64,000 nt of DNA. Origin: Wolinella sp963540505. Its GTDB lineage: Bacteria > Campylobacterota > Campylobacteria > Campylobacterales > Helicobacteraceae. Below the pieces are notes generated by a model. It saw only the letters and a list, made by a program, of their open reading frames with translations, was not told the DNA's origin and searched no databases. A program made the position numbers and the translations under genes. This document shows positions 8,306 through 17,755 of this stretch, piece after piece. The stretch covers positions 1 to 64,000 of the forward strand of contig CAUTMV010000006.1 in the NCBI GenBank assembly GCA_963540505.1, read 5' to 3'. The stretch's first letter is position 1. Each line of letters begins with the position of its first letter.

Positions 8306-11164
8306 ATGAGCGAAGCATTGAATCATCGCGGGAATCATCGGAGAAGATTCCTAAAGATGTCGGCTCTAGCTGGGGTCGCGGGCGTGAATCAAGCCATGGG
8401 CGCGGACACGCAGAAAGTGCTAAGATCCGCAACCAAGCAGGAGCTAAAAGAGAATTTCCCCACAGCTAAAAAGGTCAAGACAATCTGCACGCACTGTTCT
8501 GTAGGGTGCGGGATCATTGCTGAGGTGGTCGATGGAGTGTGGGTGCGCCAAGAAGCGGCGCATGATCACCCTTTTAATCAGGGCGGACACTGCTGCAAGG
8601 GTGCGGATATGATTGATAGGGTGCGGAGCGAGACGCGGCTTCGATACCCCATCGAAAAGGTCAATGGCAAATGGGTGCGCACTACGTGGGATAGCGCGAT
8701 GGATAAGGTTACAGATAAGCTCAAAAATATTATCGCAGAGAGTGGTCCTGATAGCATTATGTGGGTTGGCTCGGCGAAGCTCTCTATTGAGCAGTCTTAT
8801 TACCTTCGCAAGTTTGTCGCCTTTATGGGGACGAACAGTATCGATCACCAAGCAAGAATCTGACACAGCCCGACAGTCGCCGGTGTGGCGAATACAATGG
8901 GGTATGGCGGTATGACCAATCACCTTGCGGATATGATGAATTCCAAGGCTATTTTTATCATTGGAGCGAATCCCGCGGTCAATCACCCTGTGAGCATGGT
9001 GCATATTTTGCGTGCCAAAGAGGCTGGAGCGAAGATTATCGTCATTGATCCACATTTTAGCCGAACCGCAGCCAAAGCCGATCATTATCTAAGAATCCGA
9101 AGCGGCACGGACATTGCGTTTGTGTATGGCATGATTCGCTATCTTGTGAAAAACAATCTTCATGATGAGGAATACCTAAAAGCTCGAGTCTATGGATATG
9201 AAGAGATCATTAAGGAAAGCGAGCGATATACGCCTGAAGAGGTGGAGAATATCACGGGAATCCCGGCTCAAAAACTCATTGAGATTACCGAATTGATGGC
9301 GCGCTCCAAACCTGCGGCTTGTATCTGGAATCAAGGCTTAACGCAGCACACGGTCGGATCAAGCAACACGCGTATTATTCCTATTTTGCAGATGTTTTTA
9401 GGCAATATGGGTAAAGCAGGTGGCGGGGTAAATATCCTGCGCGGACATGATAACGTCCAAGGCTCGAGTGATATGGGGAATCTAGCCGATACTCTGCCCG
9501 GGTATTATGGGCTTTCTGAAGGGACGTGGAGGCATTTTTGCCGTGTTTGGAAAGTGCCTTTTGAGGATATGCAGAAGCGATTTGCCGATAGCATTGAAGC
9601 CGATGGAAGCAGGAAGCCTCATGGCATGATGACCAAAAAGGGCTATGCACTCTCGACTTGGCGTTTTGGTGTTTTGGATGAGCAGAATATAAATAACAAC
9701 AGTGGCAGTAAAATCCGCGCACTTGTGGTTGTAGGGAATGGAATCTCGACCACCTCGATGGCGGATAAGACTAAAGAGGCGTTAGATGAGCTTGATTTGG
9801 TGGTGTTTATCGACCCGTATGTCAATGACGCGGCAGCCCTCACGGATAGAAGAGATAACCTCTTTATCCTGCCTGCGGCAAGTCAAATGGAGACGGAGGG
9901 AAGCGTCGCTGCGACGAATCGAAGCTATCAGTGGCGTTATCAGGTCATCAAGCCTATGTTTGAATGCCGTGAGGATCATGAGATTCTCTTTGATTTTGCG
10001 AAGCGATTTGGATTTTATGAAGAGTTTGTCCGCGCACTTGGCGATGGGAAGGGCAATTTTGTATGGCCTGATGATGCGACGCGCGAGGTGGGCATGAGCG
10101 TCCGATCTATTGGCTTGCAGGGGCGCACACCCGAGCGACTTAGGGCGCATACGGATAATTGGCATCTGTTTGATAAGCGCACTCTTTTGGGGCATGGAGT
10201 TGTAGAGGGCGACTATTATGGTTTGCCGTGGCCTTGCTGGAGTGAGAAGCACCCGGGAAGCCCGATCCTCTGGAACAACGATGTCCCTGTTATGCGCGGA
10301 GGTATGGGCTTTAGGGTGCGTTGGGGTGATGTCGCGCCCGATAAAGCCGGGGGCGGGAGCATGCTTGCTGCTGAGGGGAGTATCCCGCCTGAGTCCAAAA
10401 ATCAAAATGGCGGATACAGCATGCTTACCGATAAGAATGTCGAGGCGATCACGGGAATCAAGCTCACAGAGGAGGAGAAGGCTTTGGTCGCCGATCGGAC
10501 TTGGGCTACGGATCTTAGTAATACACTCGTGGAAAAGGCTCTCAAGCAGGGGCTCTCGCCGATGGGTAATGGTCGGGCTAGGATGATTGTTTGGGAGTGG
10601 CATGATGAGGTTCCCAGACACAGAGAGCCGCTCCATAGCCCACGACTTGATATGATTAAGAAGTTTCCGAACTTCCCGGACAAGAAGGATCACTTCCGAG
10701 CGAATCTCAAATACTTCACTCATCAGACCGAGAAGGATTGGGTGAAAGAGTTTCCGCTTAGTATGCTCACAGGGCGACTTGTGGCGCACATGGGGACGGG
10801 CACGGAGACAAGATCGGCTAAATATCTTGCAGAGGTGCAGGGTGAAATGTTTGTTGAGATCCACCCAAAAACCGCGCTAAGTCTAGGAATCAATCACGGC
10901 GACATGGTATGGGTGCATGGAACCAATGGGGCGAAAATCCTCGTCAAGGCGCGCCATAGCTACAAGGTCGATGAAAAAAATGTCTTCTTGCCTCAGAATT
11001 TCTCCGGGGTATTCCAAGGGCGTTCTCAGCTTGATAACTACCCCAAAGGGACAGAGCCATTTGCAATCGGCGAGACGGTCAATACCATTGTCAATCTTGG
11101 TTTTGATTACAACACCGCTTGCCCGGAAACCAAATGCGGTCTTTGCCGCATAGAAAAAGCGTGA
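8306..11164 (+). CDS. fdhA: Formate dehydrogenase catalytic subunit, selenocysteine-containing
   Basis: Catalytic molybdenum subunit oxidising formate to CO2 in the periplasm. The reading frame is interrupted by one TGA (8861-8863) at residue 186, within NSIDHQARI-Sec-HSPTVAG. This is exactly where formate dehydrogenases such as E. coli FdnG have selenocysteine, so it is one gene of 952 residues, not two. The N-terminus has a Tat motif (HRRRFLKMSA), followed by the 4Fe-4S cysteines CTHCSVGC and CCKG. Conserved molybdopterin-dinucleotide-binding sequence continues to the C-terminus. A strong AAAGGAGGG precedes the ATG. It is followed by fdhB, fdhC and fdhD. Selenocysteine machinery (selA, selB, selC) is not in this window and must lie elsewhere. 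Confidence 0.95.
8861..8889 (+). promoter_or_regulatory. Selenocysteine TGA codon with candidate bacterial SECIS hairpin
   Basis: Directly 3' of the TGA, CACA (8864-8867) can pair with UGUG (8884-8887), CC (8869-8870) with GG (8882-8883), and CGA (8871-8873) with UCG (8877-8879) around a small CAG loop. One bulged G lies on the 5' side and a CC bulge on the 3' side. Bacterial SECIS elements sit immediately after the UGA inside the coding region and recruit SelB. The folding was done by eye and has no energy estimate. Confidence 0.65.
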
Positions 11165-11172
11165 GGTGAGCC

Positions 11173-11778
11173 ATGGAGATGACTGCAAGAGTTAAGTTCT
11201 ATTGTGATGATTTGAGATGTATCGAATGTCATGGGTGCGATGTGGCGTGCAAAGAGGCACACCATCTCCCCGTGGGAATCAACCGCCGAAGGGTTGTAAC
11301 GCTCAATGAAGGAATCGAGGGCAAAGAGCGGTCGATTTCCATTGCATGCATGCACTGCTCGGACGCTCCTTGCTCGCAGGTATGCCCCGTGGATTGCTTT
11401 TATATCCGTGCTGATGGGATTGTGCTGCATGATAAGGAGAAGTGTATCGGATGTGGATATTGCCTTTATGCTTGTCCGTTTGGTGCGCCACAATTCCCTA
11501 AAAACGGCGTATTCAATTCGCGTGGGGCGATGGATAAATGCACCTATTGTGCCGGAGGACCCGAGGAGACGCACAGCGAGCGAGAATATCACCTCTACGG
11601 ACAGAATCGAATCGCCGAGGGCAAAGTCCCGATGTGTGCGGCAATGTGCTCGACCAAGGCACTTTTAGCGGGTGATTCCGAGAGTATTTCATTAATCGTC
11701 CGCTCGCGCGTGCTTAAGCGAGGTGGAGAGGTCTCCACCCCTTATACATGGTCGCAAGCCTACAAGGATCAGCTATGA
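11173..11778 (+). CDS. fdhB: Formate dehydrogenase iron-sulfur (beta) subunit
   Basis: 201 residues with four 4Fe-4S cysteine groups: CIECHGCDVACKE, CMHCSDAPCSQVCP, CIGCGYCLYACP, and CTYC with a later CAAMC. It passes electrons from FdhA to the cytochrome b subunit. GAGG lies 6 bases before the ATG at 11173; an in-frame ATG at 11179 is an alternative start. Its stop overlaps the fdhC start (ATGA), in line with equimolar production of the subunits. Confidence 0.93.
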   Translation: MEMTARVKFYCDDLRCIECHGCDVACKEAHHLPVGINRRRVVTLNEGIEGKERSISIACMHCSDAPCSQVCPVDCFYIRADGIVLHDKEKCIGCGYCLYACPFGAPQFPKNGVFNSRGAMDKCTYCAGGPEETHSEREYHLYGQNRIAEGKVPMCAAMCSTKALLAGDSESISLIVRSRVLKRGGEVSTPYTWSQAYKDQL

Positions 11779-12689
11779 GATTCCTGTTTTTTTCTCTCCC
11801 CTTTATCGGGGGAATCGCAAGTGCAGTCGAGGAGTTTAAAGGTCCTGTGGATCTTGGCTACAACACCCATGTGTATGGTAAGCCCATGATTGAGGCGATT
11901 CCCACATGGGGGAGCGGTGGGATTTTGGGGCTAGGGGACATCGCGGGAATCGGCGGGCTAGGACAGCTTTTTACTTTTTTGCAAAATGGCTATTTTGCAC
12001 TTATTTTCCTAGCGATTATTATTGCCGTGCCAAGCGTATTTGCGCTCCATTATCTCATCATCGGACCTAAGCGATTCTCGCATGAGGGCAAGAAGATACG
12101 GATTTTCAGCGGCTTTAATATATTCATTCACTGGGCTGCGGGCGCGCCTTTTGTGCTCTTGTGCATTACGGGGCTGCTTATGGTCTTTGGTGATAAGCTT
12201 GGTGGGGGTGCGTTTATCCGATTTGCGCGAGATGTGCATGGGCTCTCGACGATCTTATTTGCCATTTTTGGACCCGTGATGTTTCTCATGTGGGTTAGGC
12301 ACGCGACGTTTAAGATGTATGACATTGATTGGATGCTGATTTTGGGCGGGTATTTGAGTAAAGAGAAGCACCCGATTCCCGCACACAAGTTCAATGCGGG
12401 GCAGAAGATGTGGTTTTGGGTCTGCACGGTGGGGGGATTTTTCATGGTGTATAGCGGCTATGTCATGTTCTTCCAAAATGCAGGAATCAACACGTTGCGC
12501 CTCATGGTTATTTTGCATAATGTCGTGGGTTTTGCCATCGTCGCGCTTTTGATGACACACATCTACATGGCAGCCTTTGCAATTGAGGGTGCGCTTCATG
12601 CGATTCTTGATGGACACGCAGGAGAAGAAGAGCTAGCGATTTTACATAGTTTTTATTACAAAGATCTAGTCGCCGAAGGGAAAGCATGA
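11775..12689 (+). CDS. fdhC: Formate dehydrogenase cytochrome b (gamma) subunit
   Basis: 304 residues. The ATG at 11775 overlaps the fdhB stop, and the N-terminus MRFLFFSLPFIGG looks like a signal or first membrane segment. About four further hydrophobic segments follow, with histidines suited to b-heme ligation (FIHWAAGAPF, HNVVGFAIVALLMTHIY). It anchors the FdhAB dimer on the periplasmic face of the membrane and reduces menaquinone. In-frame starts upstream (11748) would run into fdhB and are less likely. Confidence 0.9.
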   Translation: MRFLFFSLPFIGGIASAVEEFKGPVDLGYNTHVYGKPMIEAIPTWGSGGILGLGDIAGIGGLGQLFTFLQNGYFALIFLAIIIAVPSVFALHYLIIGPKRFSHEGKKIRIFSGFNIFIHWAAGAPFVLLCITGLLMVFGDKLGGGAFIRFARDVHGLSTILFAIFGPVMFLMWVRHATFKMYDIDWMLILGGYLSKEKHPIPAHKFNAGQKMWFWVCTVGGFFMVYSGYVMFFQNAGINTLRLMVILHNVVGFAIVALLMTHIYMAAFAIEGALHAILDGHAGEEELAILHSFYYKDLVAEGKA

Positions 12690-13540
12690 CACACGCAGAT
12701 CGTTTCGTTAAGAAGGTCGTTATTGAGCGTATCGGCGAGGAGCGTATCCTCACAGAGGAGGAAGATGTCGTTATTAAAGAGGAGCGTGTAAGCCTCTATC
12801 TAAACGGCACGAAGCTTCTCTCGGTAATGTCGCTCCCAGTCGATCAAGATGCGCATGCAGTGGGCTTTTTGATGAGTGAGGGCGTGATTGAGAATATTGA
12901 TGATTTAAAGAGCGTGCAAGTCTCGCAAGATGGGCTTTGTGTCTATGTTGAGGCGAAGCTTAATTACGAGAATATCGCAAATCTTTTTAGAGAAAAAACC
13001 CTCACTTCGGGGTGTTGCGTGGGCATAACGGGGAATCTCGAGGGCAATATCCTGCGTAAATTTGTCGCCACACCCATGCAGATTCCCTTAGAGCGAATAT
13101 GGGAGGGGATTGAGGAGTTTGAGCGCAGTAGCCAGCTTTTTCACGAGACGGGTTGCGTGCATAAGGCGACACTACTTCTTGAAGATGGCGGGGTGTTAAG
13201 CAGTGAGGATATCGGGCGGCATAATGCCATTGATAAGGTCATTGGCAAAGCACGCCTAGGCAGGATCGATACGCGCAAGGCGGTGCTTATCGTGAGCGGG
13301 CGTCTCTCTATGGAGATGGTGATTAAAGCCGTTATGCACGATATTCCTATCGTCGTTTCTCGCGCTGCGGCGACTTTTTTAGGCATTAAGAGCGCGCAGG
13401 AGCTGGGGGTCACCATTGTGGGGTTTGCTCGAGGCGAGAAGATGAATATCTACACTCATTCCGGGCGTATCGATCTGCGCACATGCGCCAGAGCTTCCAA
13501 AAAATCTCCCAAAATGCTCTCAAGACGGTCACATTTGTAG
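12686..13540 (+). CDS. fdhD: FdhD-type sulfurtransferase/maturation factor for formate dehydrogenase
   Basis: 284 residues. Family proteins transfer sulfur to the molybdenum cofactor of formate dehydrogenase. Visible conserved parts include VGFLMSEGVI, the cysteine site TSGCCVG (where the enterobacterial protein has a CxxC), FHETGCVHKA, EDIGRHNAIDKV and VSGRLSMEMV. The start overlaps the fdhC stop (ATGA), and it is the last gene of the operon. The gene converges with the minus-strand DUF4105 gene, 73 bases away. Confidence 0.9.
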   Translation: MTHADRFVKKVVIERIGEERILTEEEDVVIKEERVSLYLNGTKLLSVMSLPVDQDAHAVGFLMSEGVIENIDDLKSVQVSQDGLCVYVEAKLNYENIANLFREKTLTSGCCVGITGNLEGNILRKFVATPMQIPLERIWEGIEEFERSSQLFHETGCVHKATLLLEDGGVLSSEDIGRHNAIDKVIGKARLGRIDTRKAVLIVSGRLSMEMVIKAVMHDIPIVVSRAAATFLGIKSAQELGVTIVGFARGEKMNIYTHSGRIDLRTCARASKKSPKMLSRRSHL

Positions 13541-13613
13541 GGGGAGTTATTTTCAGAAAGTATTTTTTGGAGATGATTTAACCTTAAATGCGCGGGCATG
13601 CCCCAAATGTGCG

Positions 13614-15392
13614 TTAAAATTTGTAATTCACGTAAAACCAATACCCTTCTTGCGCGCTACTTTCCTCTTTGGCGACTTTTAACATAAGGTTGAAAGCCCT
13701 GTTGATGTAGGCTGTGATGTAGCCCTCAGCGACGTTATTGCTCGGCTTGTGAAGATAGATGTTTCGCTCATAAAAGGCTCCGATTTTAAAATTCTCAAAA
13801 TAGTTTATGTTAAAGCCGACTTTAGGCGAGATTCCCCACAGGGAATCATCTCGAATCGCTACAGAGCCTTGAGGTATGAAATAGACGAGAATCGCTTCAT
13901 TTCCCAAAGTTACGCCGCCACCCGCTTTAAGCCTCGTGTAGAATTTATTCCCCTCAAGGCGGATTCCCTCAAGGCGAACTTCCCATGAAATGGGCTTATG
14001 ATAAAACGTCTGAGCCGCATAGGAGCGAATGTCAAGAATCGAGGCTTTGTATAAAAAGCTCTCATTGCGCCTCCTGTCGTGTCGCGCCTCAAAATCAAAA
14101 AAGCTAATATATGCACCGCTGATAAATCCCCGCTCAATATCATAAATATCGTGATATGCAGGGCGATAGCTAAGCGAAGTGAGGTCTTTTGAGATTCCCA
14201 GACTAATGCGATTGGAGAGATCGGAGCGCAGGGGATCGAAGGGCTCTTTGGGCGTGTAATCAAGCTTAGGAAGTTTACTGCGCTCTTTAAGAATCCTAAT
14301 AAAATCGCGTGTATAGCTCTCTTTGTCGATTTTGTGTTGGATAAACTTAATCATCAGATCATTGCTAGCAATGTCTAAAATCTTTGTTTTCTCGGATTCT
14401 GAATTTTCTCTGAGGGAATCCATCGGGTAGTGATCGCGAATGAAATTTTTCGCCAGATTCTTGTCTTGAAGTGAATCAAAAATGGTATTCACCAGCTTCA
14501 TTTTGGAGTGGCGATAGAGCGAGTTTTTGATTAATCCATGTTTCTGCAGCGTGCGAATCGTATCAATAGGCGTAGCGGTGATATGAAAGTCGCTCACCAA
14601 ATCAAAGCGGGAATCCTTGGCAAATTGCAAAATCCACAAAATATTGTAGGAGCAATTTTCGCTAAAGAAAAAGTAATCCGAATAAAAGCGTGAAGTCTCA
14701 ATAGCATAAAGGAGGGCTTTGGCGGTTTCCGCAGGAGTAAAGTCAAGCTCATATTCCCATATATCGCGGTTTTCTGTGCCATTGTATTCGTGAATTTTTT
14801 TGTAATAGGGCACGACTGAGTAGTGTCCCTCAAAAAATCCAAAAATCCCTTTAAAAGCGAAGATAAAGCCATTTCTTTCATCTGTGAAAGCTGCGTAATT
14901 GATCGCATGTGAAGTGAGCGATGTATCATTGCTGCCATCAATCCGTAATAGCGTGTGTCCAAACATTGAAGCGGGTGAATTGATATGTGCGGTAGGGAAA
15001 GAGAGAATGAGTTTTTGCGGGTCGATTTCGCGGATTGTGCGATTTAGTTTTTCGCATTTTTTGGGCGGGATCTCCACGCCGCTCTTTTGTAAGAACCATG
15101 CCCGTGCGGGGAATCGACAGGCATAGGAATCTTCATCATCACTTGGATCATTGCGCAACGCGTCAATTGTGGCAAGCAACTCGGCTTTGGGGTCTTTCTT
15201 GCCCGTAGGACTTAGGAAAAATTTCGGATCATCAACCTCACTACGACCGTTTCTAAAATGTAGAAGCGTGTGCCACTGCGGATCTTTATGCAATTGCTCG
15301 ACTTCATAAGGGTGCGCAAGTAGGGAGAAAGGAGAGAGGGAAAGAAGCACGTGCAGGAGGATTCCCGCACGCTTAGTAACAAGCTTAGCCAA
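13614..15392 (-). CDS. Exported DUF4105-family protein
   Basis: 592 residues with an N-terminal signal peptide (ILLHVLLSLSPFSLLA). The middle shows the DUF4105 pattern: LSFPTAHINSPASMFGHTLLRI, HAINYAAFT, FAFKGIFGFFEGHYSVVPYYKKI and FFSENCSYN, with histidine and cysteine residues that suggest a papain-like peptidase or amidase fold. The C-terminal third resembles an outer-membrane beta-rich segment ending in WFYVNYKF. Function is not established. It overlaps the DUF3015 gene by 8 bases, so the two are probably co-transcribed and may act together in the envelope. Confidence 0.75.
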   Translation of the reverse strand: MAKLVTKRAGILLHVLLSLSPFSLLAHPYEVEQLHKDPQWHTLLHFRNGRSEVDDPKFFLSPTGKKDPKAELLATIDALRNDPSDDEDSYACRFPARAWFLQKSGVEIPPKKCEKLNRTIREIDPQKLILSFPTAHINSPASMFGHTLLRIDGSNDTSLTSHAINYAAFTDERNGFIFAFKGIFGFFEGHYSVVPYYKKIHEYNGTENRDIWEYELDFTPAETAKALLYAIETSRFYSDYFFFSENCSYNILWILQFAKDSRFDLVSDFHITATPIDTIRTLQKHGLIKNSLYRHSKMKLVNTIFDSLQDKNLAKNFIRDHYPMDSLRENSESEKTKILDIASNDLMIKFIQHKIDKESYTRDFIRILKERSKLPKLDYTPKEPFDPLRSDLSNRISLGISKDLTSLSYRPAYHDIYDIERGFISGAYISFFDFEARHDRRRNESFLYKASILDIRSYAAQTFYHKPISWEVRLEGIRLEGNKFYTRLKAGGGVTLGNEAILVYFIPQGSVAIRDDSLWGISPKVGFNINYFENFKIGAFYERNIYLHKPSNNVAEGYITAYINRAFNLMLKVAKEESSAQEGYWFYVNYKF

Positions 15393-15828
15393 TTACTTTT
15401 GCAATATTGTCAAGAACTGCTGCGGAATTTACACTTTCGCTTGTGTAGATGTTATCGAAGTTTGCTTGAAGTTTTTTCGCAAAACCTTCTTTATCTTCGA
15501 TATTCATGAGGCTTGCAAGAGTGCTTAGGCTCTCACCTTGACCATTAGCGATATCAAGTGCAAGTGCGTCCATGTTTTCGCCTACAAACATGTTGATTTT
15601 GTCGTTAGAAGCGAAGCTTTTAGGAGCTTGACAGTTGAGTGTTCCTGAAGTGATACCAAATGTTTGGTTTCCTGATGTAACGTTTAGAGTAGATGCAAGA
15701 ACTTGCATTAGTGTGGTGTCTTGATTTTTAAGCACTACTGAACCAAGACCGCAACCTGTATTTGGGTGCGCAAATGCAACGCTAGCAAGCGCTCCAGCCA
15801 AAACCACTGAACCTAAAACCTTTTTCAT
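15385..15828 (-). CDS. Exported DUF3015-family protein
   Basis: 147 residues from the ATG at 15828, which is preceded by AAGGAT. The N-terminus is a clear signal peptide (MKKVLGSVVLAGALASVAFA) and the mature protein begins with HPNTGCGLGSVV, typical of DUF3015 proteins. Two cysteines (CGLG and LNCQAP) could form a disulfide. Function is unknown. A -10-like ATTACA lies at 15866-15871 on the opposite strand (TGTAAT read in gene direction). Confidence 0.75.
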   Translation of the reverse strand: MKKVLGSVVLAGALASVAFAHPNTGCGLGSVVLKNQDTTLMQVLASTLNVTSGNQTFGITSGTLNCQAPKSFASNDKINMFVGENMDALALDIANGQGESLSTLASLMNIEDKEGFAKKLQANFDNIYTSESVNSAAVLDNIAKVIG

Positions 15829-15944
15829 ACACAGATCCTTTGAAGTAAGATAATTGGAAGTCGTCATTACATCTAAAAGTAGCTTAACTACGAATAAATG
15901 GAAGCTAGAGCCGTTACAACTTCAGGTGCGAATCAGGGAATCGA

Positions 15945-15955
15945 GGGGGGGGGGG
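15945..15955. repeat. Homopolymer tract of eleven G
   Basis: Eleven G followed by AGGG, between napD (stop at 15973) and the DUF3015 gene (start at 15828), both on the minus strand. It is C11 in their sense. Tracts of this length are slippage-prone. It lies about 50 bases upstream of the -35 region expected for the DUF3015 promoter, so length changes could at most tune expression; it is not inside a gene. The tract shares the G-run plus AGGG form with the one at the left end of the window. Confidence 0.7.
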
Positions 15956-15972
15956 AGGGCGATTCCTCTTTG

Positions 15973-16320
15973 CTATTTTGTCCTATCGCCCACATGACCG
16001 CTGTAGACAATGTCTTTAGCATCAATATCCTCGCGAGTAAGCACCTCACTAATCCCGTTACTTGCGGCGAGTTTCTCAAGGCTCTCTTCGAGATCCTCTT
16101 GATAGCTGTATGCCATCACCACACTATCTACACCATCGAGCTTCTCAAGCTGCTTAAAGACTGCAAGCTCATCATCGAGATTCTCCGCACTGATTACGAC
16201 AATGATCCGCCCCTCATCATGAGTGATGACTTCGCACTTTTCATGCGCATTGAGTGCCTCAAGCAGAGCCTCGCGTTTGCAGGAATCGCCAAAATTAATC
16301 ACCACACTTGAGATATTCAT
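15973..16320 (-). CDS. napD: NapD chaperone for the nitrate reductase signal peptide
   Basis: 115 residues from the ATG at 16320, which overlaps the napL stop (ATGA). The ferredoxin-like NapD fold is suggested by its start NISSVVINF and its size. NapD binds the Tat signal of NapA in the cytoplasm and delays export until the cofactor is loaded. It is the last gene of the nap operon. A start four codons upstream (16332) is possible but would lie within napL. Confidence 0.85.
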   Translation of the reverse strand: MNISSVVINFGDSCKREALLEALNAHEKCEVITHDEGRIIVVISAENLDDELAVFKQLEKLDGVDSVVMAYSYQEDLEESLEKLAASNGISEVLTREDIDAKDIVYSGHVGDRTK

Positions 16321-17264
16321 AAAAACCTCCAAAACTTTACCTTTTTTTCATATGCGACGCTAATAAGCTCGGAATCGCTCAGGAAATGTAGCCCATTTAG
16401 CGTGCTTTGCTCTGTTTTGATACGAGCGATTATCGCGCGGGTTTGAGTGTCAAAAAGATCAATATCACTCTGTTCATCACTCATAAAAGCCCCAATACTC
16501 GCATTCTTATTGAGCGCGACGGCATAGACGAGGAAGTCTGATTTCATCATGTAGGTTGATCCCGTGAATACACCCGCATGGCGATCCACTCCCCCTGAGA
16601 TGATTGCACCTTGTTTGTAGTCGATGTCATACATGTTGTCTTTATGCAGCTGGATTTCTTGCAGCACTTTGCGATTTTTGTGGTCAAAAAGATAGACGAT
16701 TCCGCTTTCACAACCAAGTGCAATGGTGCTTCTATCCTCGCTAAGCTCAAAATCAGAAAGAGCTGCGATAGAAAATTTGTGCGAGAAGGTAATCTTTTGT
16801 GTCCGCAAATCCATAAAATATATATCATTGCTTAGCGATCCGATCAGCACGGTGTTTTCGTCCAAAAACAGAGCTTTTTTGATCGACTCATTCTCAAGAT
16901 GAATGCTTAGCGTCTCAGTCCGTTTGCCCTTCACGTCCTCAAAAATATGCAAAATGCGCTTCCCATAGCTCGTTTCGCTTAAAACCATCAGCTTGCCCGC
17001 GAGCTCATCAATGCTAAAAACTTTGGCAAATTCATTATCCGTGAAGTGCGTTTTAACCCTAGGCAACACGATAGGTTCGAGGAATCGCTCCTTTTGCAGG
17101 TCATAAATATCCACCCGACCGCTATCGGTGCCCAGATAGAGCCTGTTATTAATAAGCGCGGAGCTAATAACGTTCGCATGCGCTTCAATCACTTTATAAG
17201 GCGTGAGAATCTCTCCAGAAAATAGAAGCGTGCAAAGCATAAAAAATGGGATAAAAATTCTCAT
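16317..17264 (-). CDS. napL: NapL, periplasmic beta-propeller accessory protein
   Basis: 315 residues with a signal peptide (IFIPFFMLCTLLFSG) and several WD40-like repeats, for example the VYLFDHKNRKVLQEIQLHKDN region. NapL occurs in nap operons of Campylobacterota; its exact role is not settled. Its position between napF and napD matches Wolinella succinogenes. The start overlaps the napF stop. Confidence 0.8.
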   Translation of the reverse strand: MRIFIPFFMLCTLLFSGEILTPYKVIEAHANVISSALINNRLYLGTDSGRVDIYDLQKERFLEPIVLPRVKTHFTDNEFAKVFSIDELAGKLMVLSETSYGKRILHIFEDVKGKRTETLSIHLENESIKKALFLDENTVLIGSLSNDIYFMDLRTQKITFSHKFSIAALSDFELSEDRSTIALGCESGIVYLFDHKNRKVLQEIQLHKDNMYDIDYKQGAIISGGVDRHAGVFTGSTYMMKSDFLVYAVALNKNASIGAFMSDEQSDIDLFDTQTRAIIARIKTEQSTLNGLHFLSDSELISVAYEKKVKFWRFL

Positions 17265-17755
17265 ATTCCCTCCATGATGATTGAATTTACAAAGCAGGCT
17301 TCAAGGCATTCCGCGCAGCCCGTGCATTGTTCGTTGATAACAGGATTGAAGATTCCTAAAAAATCAATCGCTTTAAATCTGCAAGCCTCTTGGCAACTAT
17401 AACAGACTGTTTTATTCCACGCAAGACAACCTTTGGGATTAATCGTAACTTTTGCTTGAATATTAGGCGGATTCTTGAGGCTTAAAACCTCTTTGCCCAG
17501 TGATTCGCAAGCTTTTGCGCACTCTTTACAGAAGTTGCAACCTAGATTTTTAAAGCTAAAAATGACCCTCGCTCCATCAAAGTGTAAAAGTTCTCTTGTG
17601 CATGATTTTACGCAGGGTGCGGGGCACTCTTCACACGCAAATGTCCCGCCAAAATAGGGTGGGGGGATCTCTCCTTTTAGCGCGCGATTCCCGCTGCGAT
17701 TCCCGCCTAGGAATCGCCCCAAAAATTCGCGGCGCGCGAGAGATCCATCTTGCAT
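17261..17755 (-). CDS. napF: NapF, cytoplasmic 4Fe-4S accessory protein
   Basis: 164 residues with cysteine groups CEECPAPCVKSC, CNFCKECAKAC, CYSCQEAC and CTGCAECLEAC, giving several 4Fe-4S sites. The N-terminus ARREFLGRFLGG resembles a Tat motif, but NapF family members stay in the cytoplasm and help mature NapA. The ATG overlaps the napB stop as TAATG. Confidence 0.87.
   Translation of the reverse strand: MQDGSLARREFLGRFLGGNRSGNRALKGEIPPPYFGGTFACEECPAPCVKSCTRELLHFDGARVIFSFKNLGCNFCKECAKACESLGKEVLSLKNPPNIQAKVTINPKGCLAWNKTVCYSCQEACRFKAIDFLGIFNPVINEQCTGCAECLEACFVNSIIMEGI

Noticed and set aside
8861..8863. Nonsense mutation splitting fdhA
   Set aside because: The stop is TGA at the exact selenocysteine position of formate dehydrogenases, followed by a plausible SECIS, with intact sequence on both sides.
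9782..10864. Minus-strand 360-codon frame opposite fdhA
   Set aside because: Its composition mirrors the codon pattern of fdhA, with no recognisable domain or ribosome site.
13541..13613. Palindromic GGGCATGCCC region between fdhD and the DUF4105 gene as a bidirectional terminator
   Set aside because: A stem can be drawn, but it needs G-U pairs or mismatches and lacks a T-run on either strand.
15898..16311. Plus-strand frame across the G11 tract and opposite napD
   Set aside because: Almost all of it is antisense to the well-supported napD, and no start site with ribosome signal is seen.
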